Shown piece by piece: positions 20,526 to 32,759 of a stretch of DNA of 64,000 bases. The DNA is from Isoetes taiwanensis. Lineage: Eukaryota > Streptophyta > Lycopodiopsida > Isoetales > Isoetaceae. The position numbers and the translations under genes were made by a program. The stretch is taken from NCBI GenBank assembly GCA_021234155.1, contig JAJEKV010000127.1, positions 370,001-434,000 on the forward strand. Reading direction: 5' to 3'. Positions within the stretch are counted from its first letter, which is position 1; the number at the start of each line of letters is the position of its first letter. Below the pieces are notes generated by a model. That model did no database searches. It was not told where the DNA came from and saw only the letters and a program-made list of their open reading frames with translations.

Positions 20526-20911
20526 AATCCTATACCGATTTATGACCAATATGGACACTTACTAGCACATTTGCCCCTAAAGAGGCATAAAAAAAGTTGC
20601 ATGGATACATATGGGTGCATATCACATCAGAATTGAAATACGCAGATGGGACTATGAGCCACATGAATATAAGATATGTCAACGGTGTTAAGTATATGCT
20701 CTTTGCACACATATATAGTGGTGTTACTAGCATCTTATATCATGAATGTTTCTTACCAATCAAAATATCTGTATTCATAGGGAACACATTGGTTCATACA
20801 TAATTTTCATCAATAGGTCTACTGTTATAAAGTTATTTCTTCGAAAATGCTTCAGGATGATTTTTTTAACCTTACGCAGTAGTAATGGGCTAATTATATA
20901 TATTTTTTGTA
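20526..20911. other. Flank between DIRS-1 and a LINE tail, nothing recognised
   Basis: AT-rich, with overlapping short frames on both strands. No motif recognised. Confidence 0.4.
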
Positions 20912-20975
20912 TTGGATCCATAGACCTTCTGATCTTTATAAACAATAAGGAATAATTCAATTCGATTCAATTACC
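20912..20975 (+). repeat. LINE 3' tail with (TTCAA)n-like end
   Basis: TTGGATCCATAGACCTTCTG is a diverged form of the TTGGGTCCCATAGACC tail, followed by ATAAACAATAAGG and AATTCAATTCGATTCAATT. It is closest to the copy at 4791-4852. Confidence 0.5.
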
Positions 20976-23639
20976 TACATGCTTTTATGATTACAAAACT
21001 AGATTGCATAGGTCCATTGACTTTGTTAGAATTTAGACCATAGACATATCCATTGGAAACCTTTGTTATGCTTTATATAGAATGATTTAATAGCACTCTC
21101 CCCCGAACACTAAGAACAAGCAAGGGCACAAATAAGATAGAAGAGAAACCATCTCTTCTAATCGCCATAGCACCTGTCTCATTCTTGTTGCATTGATGCA
21201 TTGCATGAGCTCCAACCCTTTGTGCCAACTAAAGTTGAAGAACGAGACAGAGAATCATGCTGAGGCTCCACTTTTGAATATCAGTACATGGTGAATCAGA
21301 CTAGGTCATGAAAATTACTCTTTCCATTGGATGTCATAAAGTAAATAAGCAAAAGGTAAGATTAAAGCTTCTAGATGCATAGGGCGAACTAAGATGAATT
21401 ATACCCTAGGGATTCACCTTTATCCAACACTGGAACATGGCCCACACCAGTGTTTGTCGCGCGACGCCCCTGCATAAGCACGGTACTAGACGCATACCAA
21501 GCCGCATGGACGGTTACAAGACGTTGGGAGCTCAAAGCACGCGTTAAGTGCGTTTTTCAATTTTGTTTTAAATGCGTGTTTAGAAATGCGTTAAATGCAT
21601 AATACGCCTAATACGCTTAGTACTCCCCGCCAAATGTTAAATTTTCATAGTTATGCTACATGACCTTGGACTTTGCTACCAATGACAGATTTGTAGATCT
21701 CTTTGCATTCCTATTAAGTATATATGAAATTGCACTTATTCATACTAAACGGAAACTATATTCATAGAAACCTATATTACATTACGATAATAAACAACCT
21801 TAAAATGTTTTCGATAGAGATCCCAAGAACTTGGAGATTTTCTCCCGGAAGAGAGACTCGAGCCTACCGTTTGCTAAATTGTGGTCGTGACCTAGAATGC
21901 TAGGTTTGTTTACTTTTCCTCTCATTTATTTTTTTGTTTATCTTTTTAACAATTTGGAAGGGCAAAGCCATTTGAATTGTTGTTTGACTCTTGTTGAATC
22001 ATGAATCATGAAAAACTCTCTATTGGATCTAAAACCGTATGATTTTCTACATTAACATCATTCAAATGTTAAACTATCACAAAAAATACATGAAAGCAAC
22101 ATCACGACTTGTGAGCTTGATATTTAAAAGAAATTAAATGAATTATTTCTTATAACTTGGTATTAACTTGGCAAATGGTGTATTAACTTGGTAAAATGAT
22201 GTATTTCTCCCCAAGCAATTGGCCTAAAGGGGTGCAAGGAGAAGTAAGGGACATATTGTACTAGTTGCTCCACTAGACATGTTAAGTACCTTATTAGGAC
22301 GTTAAGTACATCCTGTACAAGTACTTGTGATAAGTACGGTACTTAAAAATTTTCATCGAACTTTTGCAGTTTTTTTTCATGTACAAAGACGCCCTGCACG
22401 CTTTGATGAGGTACTAGACGTCCATAAAGGATACGATGACACAGACATAAACAACACCGCCCACACCAAGATATTTGAAAGCGCATATATCTATGAAGAA
22501 ACAGAGAACTATTGCCTCCGGAGGACGGGTCCCATCATCTTTAATTGAAACAGTCGTTGGACTACGATGGAGGGCGTAGAATCCCCCTAAGATGAGAGAA
22601 TATGCCGGTGTTGCCACATGCGACAATAGAGGATGAGCACCATGCTCTGCAAGAGTGGCGGCATATACGCATATCCGAAAGCAACACATGCCGATCTTAG
22701 ATGCTCAAGGGCAATCATTTGATCAATTTGTCGGCATTGCCAATGGTTGCACGCCTCGCGCCCTACATTTTGCAAGTCTCTGATAGAGAATCCCTTTAGG
22801 GACAAGGGATCTGAGAGCCTACTACTAGGGTTTTTCCTCCCATGTGGGGGTTTTTTCATCCCAGTAGTAGGGACACATTGTATAGTAGCATTTGTCTTTT
22901 TGGTGTGGTTTTATCTGCTTTGTGTACTGCATGTACCGTCTCATAGGTCAAGTTTTCCGCGGACGTTAAAATATACTTCCTTCCTTCCTTTATCACATGA
23001 GCATATGCCACCTGCGTGCTTAAGGTGAGAAGAAACACCCCTATATATGTACGCAAAAGTGTTGGAAAAACACCCCTTCCGTGAAGAAAATACACTAGAA
23101 TGTCAGGAGGAGGGGGATTTAAACCCCTAATATACGTATGAAAACATTGAGAAAAAAACCCCTTCCACACACTCACTAGGTTTCTACGGGTCGTCTGTGT
23201 GAATCCTCTGGGGAAATATAAGCAAACATTAAACCTAAAGGATCCTGCATTTGAAGAGATGGTCTACCTTACAAAGAGACTTCAAGGTTTACAAGAGACA
23301 TACCAAACAACAGAAAATTGCCACGTCAATGGCGAAAATACATGTAACTATGTTGTTTGCACAACTTGATGCACTTTAATGTTGTCCATATCATTGCATG
23401 TTTAATATTAAAATTAAGAACAAATTACCATTTAGAACAGAAATTCACATTTCAATGGCAAAAAACATGAATGATCTATTTGGAAAAAAAGATCTTTACA
23501 TTTAAATGAGCTATTTGGAAAAAAAAAAAAGGGTTTTTACATTTTAGTCCAACTAGAACACATGCGGCAAAAAATGTTGTACATTGTATGGAATCATAAA
23601 TTAAAGTAACCTGAACATGGAAACTCAATTTTCTTATTG
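20976..23639. other. Intergenic DNA, mostly unrecognised
   Basis: AT-rich sequence with no coherent gene. A GGGTTTTTCCTCCCATGTGG block flanked by TACTACTAGGG and CCCAGTAGTAGGG near 22815-22872 recalls the LINE 3'UTR at about 40880-40930, and may be another LINE fragment. A poly-A/poly-C patch lies near 23520. Confidence 0.4.
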
Positions 23640-23878
23640 ACCCCTATTATTTTGCTATTTGAGGTCCATATTAGGAAGTCACAAAATAGCCAAGCCTAGT
23701 AGACACCTTCATATCCTATTCACATTGGGTTGCGCTAAATGAACAGAAAGTTCTACTCGGAACCCCTAGCAACTTCCTTAAAGAAACAACATCTAAGGCA
23801 GGGTTTGAACCCGGGACCAAAAAGCACAAATCATAGGCATCATTAGGCCTACACCAACTCGCCACACATCTGTTGAAT
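23640..23878 (-). mobile_element. tRNA-derived SINE, copy 1
   Basis: On the minus strand, an A box TGGCGAGTTGGT (23853-23864) and a B box GGTTCAAACCC (23801-23811) lie about 40 bp apart, fitting an internal RNA polymerase III promoter. The intervening sequence does not fold as a proper tRNA, so this is a SINE head and not a tRNA gene. The body shares sequence with the second copy below. Confidence 0.65.
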
Positions 23879-23934
23879 AAAATTTTTGTGATACTTTGTA
23901 AAAAAGACAACTTATGCCCTAGAAGTTACAGATA

Positions 23935-24165
23935 TTTTGTTGTTTAGAAGTCACCAGACAACCAAACCTAATAGACAGCTACTTATCCTATTCATATTGG
24001 ATTGTGGCTAATAAATCATAGTGTACATATATTTACAGAGAGACGTCGGGGTTCGTCATTAATAAAATTCTAATGATTTCCCTTCAAGAAATGAAATCTG
24101 AGGTAGGGTTTGAACCCTTGACCAAAGTGCACAAATCTTAGTAGTTGATGCAGGCCTGTTTTTTC
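23935..24165 (-). mobile_element. tRNA-derived SINE, copy 2 (5'-truncated)
   Basis: B box GGTTCAAACCC at 24106-24116 with the same context (GTGCA, then TTTGGTC...GGGTTCAAACCC). The body matches copy 1 in TATCCTATTCA-ATTGG and in the AGTCAC-A-A-CCAA-CCTA segment. The A box is not recognisable. The two copies are tandem, about 295 bp apart. Confidence 0.55.
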
Positions 24166-24762
24166 ATACAACATTAATTGCACATTAGCTTGAAAAGATT
24201 CTTAGTGTAGATGTATGCTCTTAGAATTTGAAATCATAAACTAGCTCTTAGCTTTCAATTCAGCCATAAACACTACCTAAAGTCCAAAATGACTTTGGCA
24301 GATTCAAGATTTTTTATGCAATAGATGGCTTTTACTCCACAAAGGAACTAACACTTGATACATGCTTGCAAAACTTATAACTATCAAGAGGCCTTGCTAT
24401 AATAGCATCTTACAAATGCTCCAGAGTCCAATCCTTCTAACAAGCAATGAAAACATTCAAATGCCTATAAAAGGATATGAAAGGGATTTCAAGAATATTT
24501 TACTTACTATCCAATGCAATTTGCTTCATCCTTATTGAAACTTTTTGTTTTGGTGTGCTATGGGAGATGTCACATTTACCTTCATTTTCAACGAATAAAT
24601 GGTAAATGGACTTCTAAGCTAAGGGACAAGTGTCCCGGGCAGTTAGCAACTCCCGGGCTCTTGCCCTATTAGTAGCGTGCCTTATAGATTTTTCGCATAA
24701 GCGCTTTGCTGGCATCTCCATTCAATAAATTTGCTAGAGCTCACTTCCCCAGATCGTTGGTC
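24166..24762. other. Left flank of the nested gypsy element, nothing recognised
   Basis: AT-rich sequence up to the target duplication. It may be continuous with 37819 onwards, where DIRS-2 begins, because the gypsy insertion separates the two. Confidence 0.4.
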
Positions 24763-24767
24763 CTTAA
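24763..24767. repeat. 5-bp target-site duplication (CTTAA), left
   Basis: CTTAA immediately precedes the TGTGACG terminus and is repeated at 37814-37818 after the other LTR. Five bp is normal for Ty3/gypsy integrases. Confidence 0.88.
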
Positions 24768-26343
24768 TGTGACGTCCCCTACTCGTATACGGTGCCCTCA
24801 CCGTATACAAACAGGAGTTCTTCCCCCACACCAGCTCCATGCTGATACAGGGCCCTCCACATATCACTGCACCCGTAACGAGTCCCAGTGGGGAGAGTGA
24901 AGGTGTCATTCTACCCCGTCTCCCTCAGGGCCTACCTAGCTGCGGAAGCGTAAACATACATGTCAGTAGCACATACATCAACACCCTGCGACCATCTCGA
25001 AGGATGGTCCTCCTCATATCTGCATGGACAAAGATCAGCACATCACATAGGGGACCCTACCCAAGGCTCAGACTCAAAGGATGACTGACGGCTTGGCCCT
25101 CCGTGAGTTCAAGGTGCATGCATTTATGGCAATGGAGTTGGCGGGCATAAGAACATGGCATAGGGTTGTTGTCCACTCCATCCGCCCCTCCGGGTGCACA
25201 CTTTGCGAGTAGGCTGAAAAGTGTTGGGACCTCGACCTGTAGCCTCACGGGATGCATAGCCAAAGGGGCTATTCCCCGGGTCTCATCCTCCCAGGCCCGG
25301 GATGGGGCAGGTAGGGATCACTCCCTCCGCAGATCTACATGCCGACTCAAGGTGACTAGAGGGCCACCGCCCAGATTCGACCGGAACCCACTGGAAAGTG
25401 TACACCACTTCACTGGTGTCGAGCCCATGCCTTACCCGCACTCGGTGGTAAGCCATTAGACCTAGTCACAATGATCCCGGTAGGCTTTTACACACCCGGG
25501 GATCGCTCAAGAGTCGAACATGGACCTCCTTCTTAGCGGGCCCGCCCCTTCACCCACAACCGTGTGGGCTCTTGTACACAGCCTAATCTACAAAGGTGCT
25601 GAGAGAGGCTATTCTAGGAGCATCAACTACAAGCTTTAGGGCCTCTACCCCCTTCCCAATACAAGGAGTTCACAGAGAGACATCATCCAAATACATCACA
25701 TGCTAGTAACTAAAGAACTAGATCTAATCATAGAGTTAGGTTCTTTAGTTAGTGTCCGAGATCTAAGATCTAGATAGTTATTATGGGCAATTTAATAGTC
25801 TAAACCTACCGATTCTATGACTAGAAGACGGTTTAAGCTATTAAATTGACCAAATACCTGATCCTTGAGTGGCTCCTCCCGACCCGAAGTTCAACCATCC
25901 ATCCTGAAGCCGATAATCTGGGGAGCCGATGGTGCAATTGGCCTGGGCCGCTCGGGAGGCGGTTTTGGCTCCTAGGGCAGCCAAAACCCAGCTCTAAAAA
26001 CCCTAAGGACTAAAAACTAGCAAGCTAGGGTTTTCCTACCCTAAATAGACATGGGGTTTAGGCTAGGGTTTCCATTACCCAATTTGGCATGTGGGATAAT
26101 TGGAAAGGCCCCACTTGCCTTTAATGGCTAGGTGGCAAAATATGCCAACATGGAAAGGTGTGTTCTCATTAATGTGCACATGTGCACATTAATAATATAT
26201 GAACACTCCTAGCAAGTTGCCCCCTAGGGCTACTTTACCCTGCTATCCGCTGGCATTACACGCCGGGCCGGAGTGGCGGTATGCGTGGACGGGCAAAGAC
26301 AAGATACGCCCCGGACCGTGATAATCGTGGCTGGAACGCCACA
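24768..26343 (-). repeat. 3' LTR of the nested gypsy element
   Basis: 1,576 bp, aligning throughout with 36247-37813. It holds a GTATACGGTG/CACCGTATAC hairpin (24785-24808, four-base loop), an AACTAAAGAAC/GTTCTTTAGTT hairpin near 25708-25752, and a perfect 26-bp palindrome at 26168-26193. The left terminus TGTGACGT is intact; the right terminus is slightly mutated (GAACGCCACA). Confidence 0.92.
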
Positions 26344-26358
26344 TTCTCCCACCTTGAA
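26344..26358 (-). promoter_or_regulatory. Polypurine tract of the nested gypsy element
   Basis: On the minus strand, AAGGTGGGAGAA abuts the 3' LTR. It would prime plus-strand synthesis. The left-edge gypsy element has AAGGTGGGGAGAA in the same place. Confidence 0.8.
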
Positions 26359-27205
26359 ATGATGTTGTCCGCAAAGATCGCGGGTCTCCCCACCTTGGGA
26401 TCTTCCTAACCTCGCAAACCGCAATCAACGTGATGCCTATAATATAATCTTTATACATTTATCAATGATTACCCTAAGGTAATTACCTTTTAGAACATTA
26501 TTACGCCATTATATCATGGAATACTTATCAATTCATAACACTATTAACAAGTTATTCACTATCTTAAGTTAGACAAAATTTCAACATTTCATATCTATAA
26601 TTATTGTCCGAGGTACTTTTCATTCCTTGCAACACATTCCAACAAAACTTGTGTTGCAAGTCTTCGTAGCTCGACCTCCTTGCTCTCCCGAGCGCCATCG
26701 CCTCATAGGTCGACACTACGCTAGTACCGTTTTAATTATTTAATAAATTTTGGTTATATGGTGACCAAACCCACCTATCTACATGAATGCATGGCTAATC
26801 TCCGGCGAGGGAAGAGGATGAATCTTCCATAATGGTCGTGGAGACAAGCGCCTATATGCCTATATGTCGCCATGCCCACACCTCTAGTTGCCCAACGTGG
26901 AGGATATCCTTCGCGTGGGGGCGGAAGGATGGATTCCTCCCTATCAAAGCATATATGGGGCTAAAGGTGCTTTCCCTATCAATGCATTCCTTAATGACCT
27001 CCTTTCTTCGAGGTCGCCTACTCCGCGGAACAGAAGTAGACTTTCTAATCTACCTTCCACTCGCCTAATCGAAACGCGGTCATGCCTACATTGACATTAC
27101 ACCACGCTCTAGAGATCACCGTAGTGGTCTCATCATCGGACAACGATGCACCCATACCAAGCATAGGTTGCATGCGTAGATTAATCTATACAAGAATTAA
27201 CCTAC

Positions 27206-27394
27206 TCAAATCGACATGCCCGAGCCCATTTCTTCTGGAGATGACCTTGCCGCCCCATTGCTCCATAAACCGTGGGTACCGCTTTTACTAAATCCTTTTC
27301 TTAAGTACCCACGCCCGTTTTCCACCGGCAAGTGTTTCCACTTGACCAAGTATTGAGGAATTCGACCTCCTTGTCTTCTTGAAAGCTTTATCAA
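27206..27394 (-). pseudogene. Chromodomain of the gypsy polyprotein
   Basis: QYLVKWKHLPVENG, at about 27311-27355, is the central strand and aromatic core of a retroelement chromodomain, which binds methylated histone H3 and steers integration. The part after it is out of frame. It is the last pol domain before the 3' LTR. Confidence 0.8.
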
Positions 27395-27626
27395 GAATCA
27401 TCTCTCGAACTATTTCCAAATTGCTTCCTCCGGCCATTTCCAACAACGTTGAGTGTCCAAGACTTCGCCCCGATTTGGAGTATGCTTCTTCAACAAACTC
27501 ACGCGGAAGACCTTATGAATCTTTAGGTGTGCCGGGCAAATCCAACTTGTAGGATTGATTACCTACTCTCTTGATTATTCTCAAGGGTCCAGCCCACCTT
27601 GGAGCAAGCTTTTGCAATTACCAATC

Positions 27627-28500
27627 CTAAGCTTGCCACCGCTTGACTTTTATCTTGAGCCATACATCATCTCCAACTTTGAACTCTCTCGACTGCTCGA
27701 TGCTTGTTTCCATGATGCTCTTTTCGACGACTTTTGCCGCTAGCAGATAACCTCGAACTTCTTCCACGAAGCCGCCGTGATATCGCCAACATCCGGCCGC
27801 GAAACTTCTACTTTTGACACGGGGTTGTGCCAAGTGTCCGAGTTAGGCAATCGATAGCCATAATTGATCATAAATGGCTACATTTGGGACGCATTCCCCG
27901 CTTGGTGCTATTGTATGCAAACTCCACCAAGTGAATAAATTCTTCCCACATACTTTGCTTATTCCGCATATAGTTTCTTAGCATGTCTTCTAAGATCCTC
28001 GTTGGTCCGCTCCGCCCGCCATCCGTCTGAGGATGATACGCCGCGCTCATGGATAGCTTGGTCCAATCGCCGCTAAAGAGGTCTTGCCAAAAGGCACTCA
28101 TGAACTTCAGATCCCCTCGCCGGAGATAATCTCCCTTGGCATGCCATGAAGCCCCAAGATCTCTTTGGTGAAGAGCTTTGTCAGATCCATAGTCAGATTG
28201 TGGTCATGCAAGGCACAAAATGTGCCATCTTTGACAACTTGTCGACTACTACCATCAAGGCATCCTTGCCTCTTGTCGTTTTGGGAGTCCCGTGATGAAG
28301 TCCATGCCGATTACTTCCCACTTAGCGCTTTGGCACCGCTAATGGCTCTAATGCCCCGAATTAAGATGCTCCGCCTTCTGGGGGCCGGGCATAGCCGACA
28401 TTCCTTGATGTAGCGAAGCTATTTGCTTCTTCATTCCTCGCCAATAATAGCCGCCAAGACTTTGAAATATGTTTTCATGAATCCCGCGATGGCCAGCTAT
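27627..28500 (-). pseudogene. Integrase of the gypsy element, broken frame
   Basis: Three pieces are readable. A zinc-binding N-terminal domain at 28500-28385 contains GYYWRGMKKQIA and KECRLCP. The catalytic core includes DFITGLPK (28275-28302), [21 protein letters not shown] and LVEFAYNSTK, down to 27868. The C-terminal domain has the SREFKVGDDVWLK motif (about 27650-27710). After YHPQTDG, the place where QTERTNR is normally found is garbled exactly where CAG codons are expected. The order and motifs are typical of Ty3/gypsy. Confidence 0.88.
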
Positions 28501-28594
28501 TGGGTTGTTAGCGGTCATGGAGGATCAACTTCCTTACACCCGATGATTCGCACGCACAACTTGTTCTTATGGTATAACAAAGTTGCCTTCCTTC

Positions 28595-29048
28595 TTATAA
28601 TGCTTGAAGGCCTCCCCGCTTTTTATCGTTTCTAGCCTCCTTAGAGAGGCTTGCCCATGGTTCCCTCGAAATCCACATCCATTGGCAAGGACTCTTCAAT
28701 CTTCTTACCAAAGTCGCCGGAGAGCGCCGAAATTGCATTGCAATGCACCCTAGTTGTCGGGATGCCTTGAAAGCGCATTCGCTACCACATTGAGTTTCCC
28801 GCTTGTAGACTATATCAAAGTCATATTCCTCGAGGAACTCCATCCATCTCCGCCGCCTCGATTGAGGTGTGGTTGCGTTGAATACATATTGGAGGCTCGA
28901 TGGTCTCCAGATCCAATTGGAACTTCCTTCCCAAGAGGTAGTGCCTCCATATTCTTAACGCCCCGACAACCGCAAGCAATTCCCCGATCGCGGCAAAGGT
29001 AGCGCCTGCCTCGCTGCCGCTCATCTTCCCCGAATCATACGCTACCAC
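28595..29048 (-). pseudogene. RNase H of the gypsy element, broken frame
   Basis: VVAYDSGKMS, ELLAVVGALRIWRHYLLGRK and EFLEEYDFDIVYK are the standard Ty3/gypsy RNase H blocks. They fall in two frames (29048-28821 and 28843-28595) because of small indels between them. The domain degrades the RNA template during reverse transcription. Confidence 0.88.
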
Positions 29049-29399
29049 ACGCCTTCTTGCATAAGCACCGACCGTAGCTATCTTACTGTGATCTCGCTGC
29101 TACAAGCTTATCTTTCTCCGGTCCCAAGCAAGGTCAAGATCGGGCCGTTGTCGAGCTTCTTTCAACAATTCAAACCCCTTTGGGCTTTCTTTGTGCCAAT
29201 GCTCTACCCACCTTTTCACCTCTCGCCCTTGTCGTCCGTTAATCGGGCTGTTATCTTTAGCAAAGTTCTTCACGAACTTCCTGTAGTACCGCTAGACCGA
29301 GAAAACTTCTTGACCTGCGGCACATTCCTTTCTTCGCCTACCGCCACCGGATCACCGCCTCAATCTTTGGCGGGTCCGGCCGAGATGCCTTCGCCGAGA

Positions 29400-29992
29400 T
29401 CACATGACCAAGGTATTCCACCTTTTTCTCAAGGCGGCGGCACTTCACAACTTGGCGCATAACCGGTGCCTCTTCAACTTCTCTAGCACCCTTCTCAAGT
29501 GCAGTGTTGCACGCGGTTTTTCAAGGGATCCGCTATACACCAAAATGTCATCAAAGAAAACAATCACAAAGGTGTCCAGAACTCCTCGAAGATATCGCTC
29601 ATGAGCCTCATGAACGCTAAGTGGGGCATTTGATAAGTTTAAAGGCATCACGCGGAACTCATAATGCCCATACCAAGGCCCAAGGCGGCCTTGTGGATAT
29701 CCTCCTCCTTTATCCGTGATTCGATGATAACCTGACCTTAAGTCGATTTTGAGAAGATCTTTGCTCCTTGAAGTCGATCCATCAAGTCGCCCCGATCTTG
29801 GAAGCGATACTTGTTCTTAATGGTGTGCTTATTCAACTGCCTATAGTCTATGCACATCCTCAAAGATCCATCCTTCTTCTTGACAAAAAGAATGGGCGCT
29901 TCCAAACGGTAGACACTAGGTCTAATGAAACCTAGGTCGAAAGCAGCCTCCCCGCGAATCGCTTTTAGGCCCGGACAACTCCCCGTTGTCAT
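29400..29992 (-). pseudogene. Reverse transcriptase of the gypsy element, broken frame
   Basis: The fingers motif [19 protein letters not shown] and [10 protein letters not shown], followed by [13 protein letters not shown], lie at 29992-29738. A CAG-containing segment (RSGYH) continues into the next frame. The catalytic FFDDILVYS is at 29532-29558. The run between NKY and DLMDRLQG lacks the usual PLPRID because bases are missing. Confidence 0.9.
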
Positions 29993-30419
29993 TCTATATG
30001 GAGCCTTGCTTGTTGGCTTTGTTCCCGTTCGAAAGTGCTATCTCGCGACTCGACTCTATAAGGAGGGAGCCGCTTGATCTCATCATCCGGAAGAGATCGT
30101 GGAACTCCGCGGATCAACTTAGCTATTTGCCCTCGAACTTGTCGAGCATCTTGTCTTCTTTGCTTCCTTCCGATTCCGCTCACTAATCTCAAGCTTGAAG
30201 ATGTATGCCACTTGCTCACTCTTGAAGCACTTTGACGGGGCCGCTTAGAAGACATACACCGCATGATGGGAACAACTTTTTACCCGTTATCTCAATGATC
30301 TTGCCGCCGGTGCCGGAAGGTCACCTTCCGCTTCCACAATCAATAATGGCCCCTCGCTGGTCCAAGGTACTCCATACCTATTATCAAGTCATATTTGCCG
30401 ATGCCCATTACCTCGCCCC

Positions 30420-30620
30420 TATCCGATCTTAATCCCCTCGGGCAAGTCGATGTCAAAGTTGATTCTTTTACCGCCGGCCCGCCTTTATCGCTTCCACTTG
30501 CTAAGACAACGGCCTTGGCTTTGACTTTAATGGTTTCAACTTCAACATTTGAACCATTCCCGGGAGATGCAAAGTTATGGCTACTTCCCGAATCTATCAG
30601 GACTATAAATGACTTGGCCT
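30420..30620 (-). pseudogene. Aspartic protease of the gypsy element
   Basis: LIDSGSSHNFAS holds the catalytic DSGS (30583-30594). A second conserved block, GKYDLIIGMEYL, lies near 30360-30400 after a frame change. It would cleave the Gag-Pol polyprotein. The DSG triad start and the G-x-D-x-I-x-G-x-x-x-L block are the family's two signatures. Confidence 0.75.
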
Positions 30621-30697
30621 TGGCCTTTCCTAATCGTGGAAATTACTTTATACCGCTTTTCTCGCTTGCTCAGATCTATTATGCAAAGATATGACAC

Positions 30698-31829
30698 TCA
30701 CCCCGAATGTAGTCGCTGGCCTCCTCGCCGCCGCCGCTGCCGACAAAGTGTCCCAATCTCCCAACTCGCGAAGGCCAGACTCATGACATATGGGCAGTTC
30801 ACGGCCCTATGGCCCGGCTGGAAACACCAAGCAAAGCCGCTTATGCACTCCTGCCTTTTTTTCTTGGCATGGCTCGCGTAAAGGATCGCGACCGCTTTGG
30901 AGTAGTTTGACCCTTCCCCGCTTGTCTTTGAAGGACACCCGCTTTTTCCCCGCCGTTTCCCTTTGATTGCCACTATATGGGGCTCTAGCTGGTCCCTGGC
31001 GGGTTGCCCCTCGCTAAAACCGCCTCGCTGCCTTTGCCTTTATCTTGGTAATACTGCTGTTCTCGCCCGCTTATTCTCGAGGTCCCCGCCCTTGCAAGCT
31101 TATTGCCTTGACTCCGCCCGACATCGTTTCTAGGGTTTATTGCCCTTACAAGCTTATGGATCTCCTCATTCGCACTCTTCAATGTAGCTTTCCATCGTGA
31201 TGCTTTCACCTAACTTTGCACACATACAGCCTTTAGCCTCATAAATTCCTCCGTATTTTCAGATCGACTTGTTGCCTTGCTACAACCCGTAGAACTGGCC
31301 CGATCATATCGACTTGTGCTCTCTCTTTGAACGTAATGGCGCTTTTGAAGGCTTTTAGCAAACTTTTGAACCTCGCAAGCATCCTCGCTAAGCCATGAGC
31401 CTTGGCATAGCCCTTCCACCAAAAACGCCCTTCGTGTTCATTGCTGCCACCCCCGCTTTTATCCTTATCCTTCATACCATAGGCATTGCCGTATTCGCCA
31501 TCTCGCCGCCAAGCCCTCCGCTTCCATGCCGACCTCGTTTTCGGCCTGAGAATTGCTCGAGCTTCCCCGCCTTCCAAACATTTCCCAATGCGTAGTCCAC
31601 TTTCTTTCGGTAGTCGAGGTTCTTGTGTCCTTTGTCGTTCTCCGGTGGTTCCTTCCGCTTTCAGATGCCGGACTTGGTCCTCGCTTCTTCTTTCCCTCGT
31701 GACCTGAAGTCCGGGACCTGAAGCTTGATTTGAGGAGTCCGAATTGGGGACTCTCCTTCTCTTTGCTCCTCTTTTTTGTTCTACCGTTTCTCCGAAGCTG
31801 ATGCTTGCGTAGCTTGAGCTGCTACCCAA
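30698..31829 (-). pseudogene. Gag core and zinc knuckle of the gypsy element, broken frame
   Basis: A charged, Arg/Glu/Lys-rich region (31829-31239, then 31209-30985) leads to CFQPGHRAVNC at 30794-30826. The knuckle shows CX4HX4C, but the first Cys of the CCHC set is not in place in this reading. Serine- and Arg-rich linkers separate the pieces. The Gag core assembles the particle; no finer motif is readable because of frameshifts. Confidence 0.6.
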
Positions 31830-32759
31830 TCAACTCGCTTCCCCCCAGCGGGCTAGCAAGGCCTTTATCTGTTCGAGGTCCGCCCTCATTTTATATTTCT
31901 TCTTCTGGGTCATTTGTCCAAATTTCGCTGTGTTCCTTGTCGGGGGTGGTCTGGCTGTTCGTTCTCAGAAGTTCCCGGGCTAGCTTGTCGCTTCTCCCGC
32001 TTTTTAGGCCTCTAGTCGTGATACACAAGTGGTTCATATCTACATGGTTAGTTTTCCTTGCTTTCTTGCATTATTTATGTTTGTTGGCATGGTTGAGGGG
32101 ACACAAAATATATCAACAAAACATTTATAGTGCAAGAGAATGTTATATTTATATTTTATATTACACTAATACAAGAACTTGCAACTATCGCTAATCATTG
32201 TTGATGCTGGTGAAGATGGATTATCCTCCAGAACTTTTTCACTTGGGCTGTTCCCACCGAATGGCCCAAGTTCCTAAGGACATTGGCCGGAGATCCACCT
32301 TGTAATGCCCTTGCCAAATCTTCTATTCTCATGGGTGGAGGTATAAGTCATTGCCACGACAAGCCTTGCCTCGGCCACCAGAAGGTATGGCTAAGTCGAA
32401 GACGCCGAGTGCTACCGCTTCTTTTCACCGTGATTGCATACCGGTGTTAAGGGGTAGCCGCATGCCTAATTTAATCCTCGAGAGTGCAATCAGCAGCCGA
32501 TATCCTTCCTCGGCCGGGGTGAACTTATGCGGATAACCGCTTTATTCTTCCATCCATCAGAATGGCGTGTAATAGCGTGAGTGACTCGCCGTTACGTAGA
32601 TGGGTCCTCGCCACTTGGGCATCCAGCTCAGGTTCGCTCCAAATCATCAACCTCCACCGTGGTGAGCTCCCCAGTAGTCTCCGATCAAGCGTCGAAGCCC
32701 TCCCCGAGGGTCAACTCACCGGCCCTATCCCGGGGAGGTGTCATGGGACGAGCTTGCCG

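Noticed and set aside
22747-23176. Short overlapping open frames on both strands
   Set aside because: No motif, no matching neighbours; consistent with chance frames in a repeat-derived region.
23798-23875. A tRNA gene
   Set aside because: A and B boxes are present but the anticodon stem and acceptor stem do not pair, and a second degraded copy shows it is a SINE.
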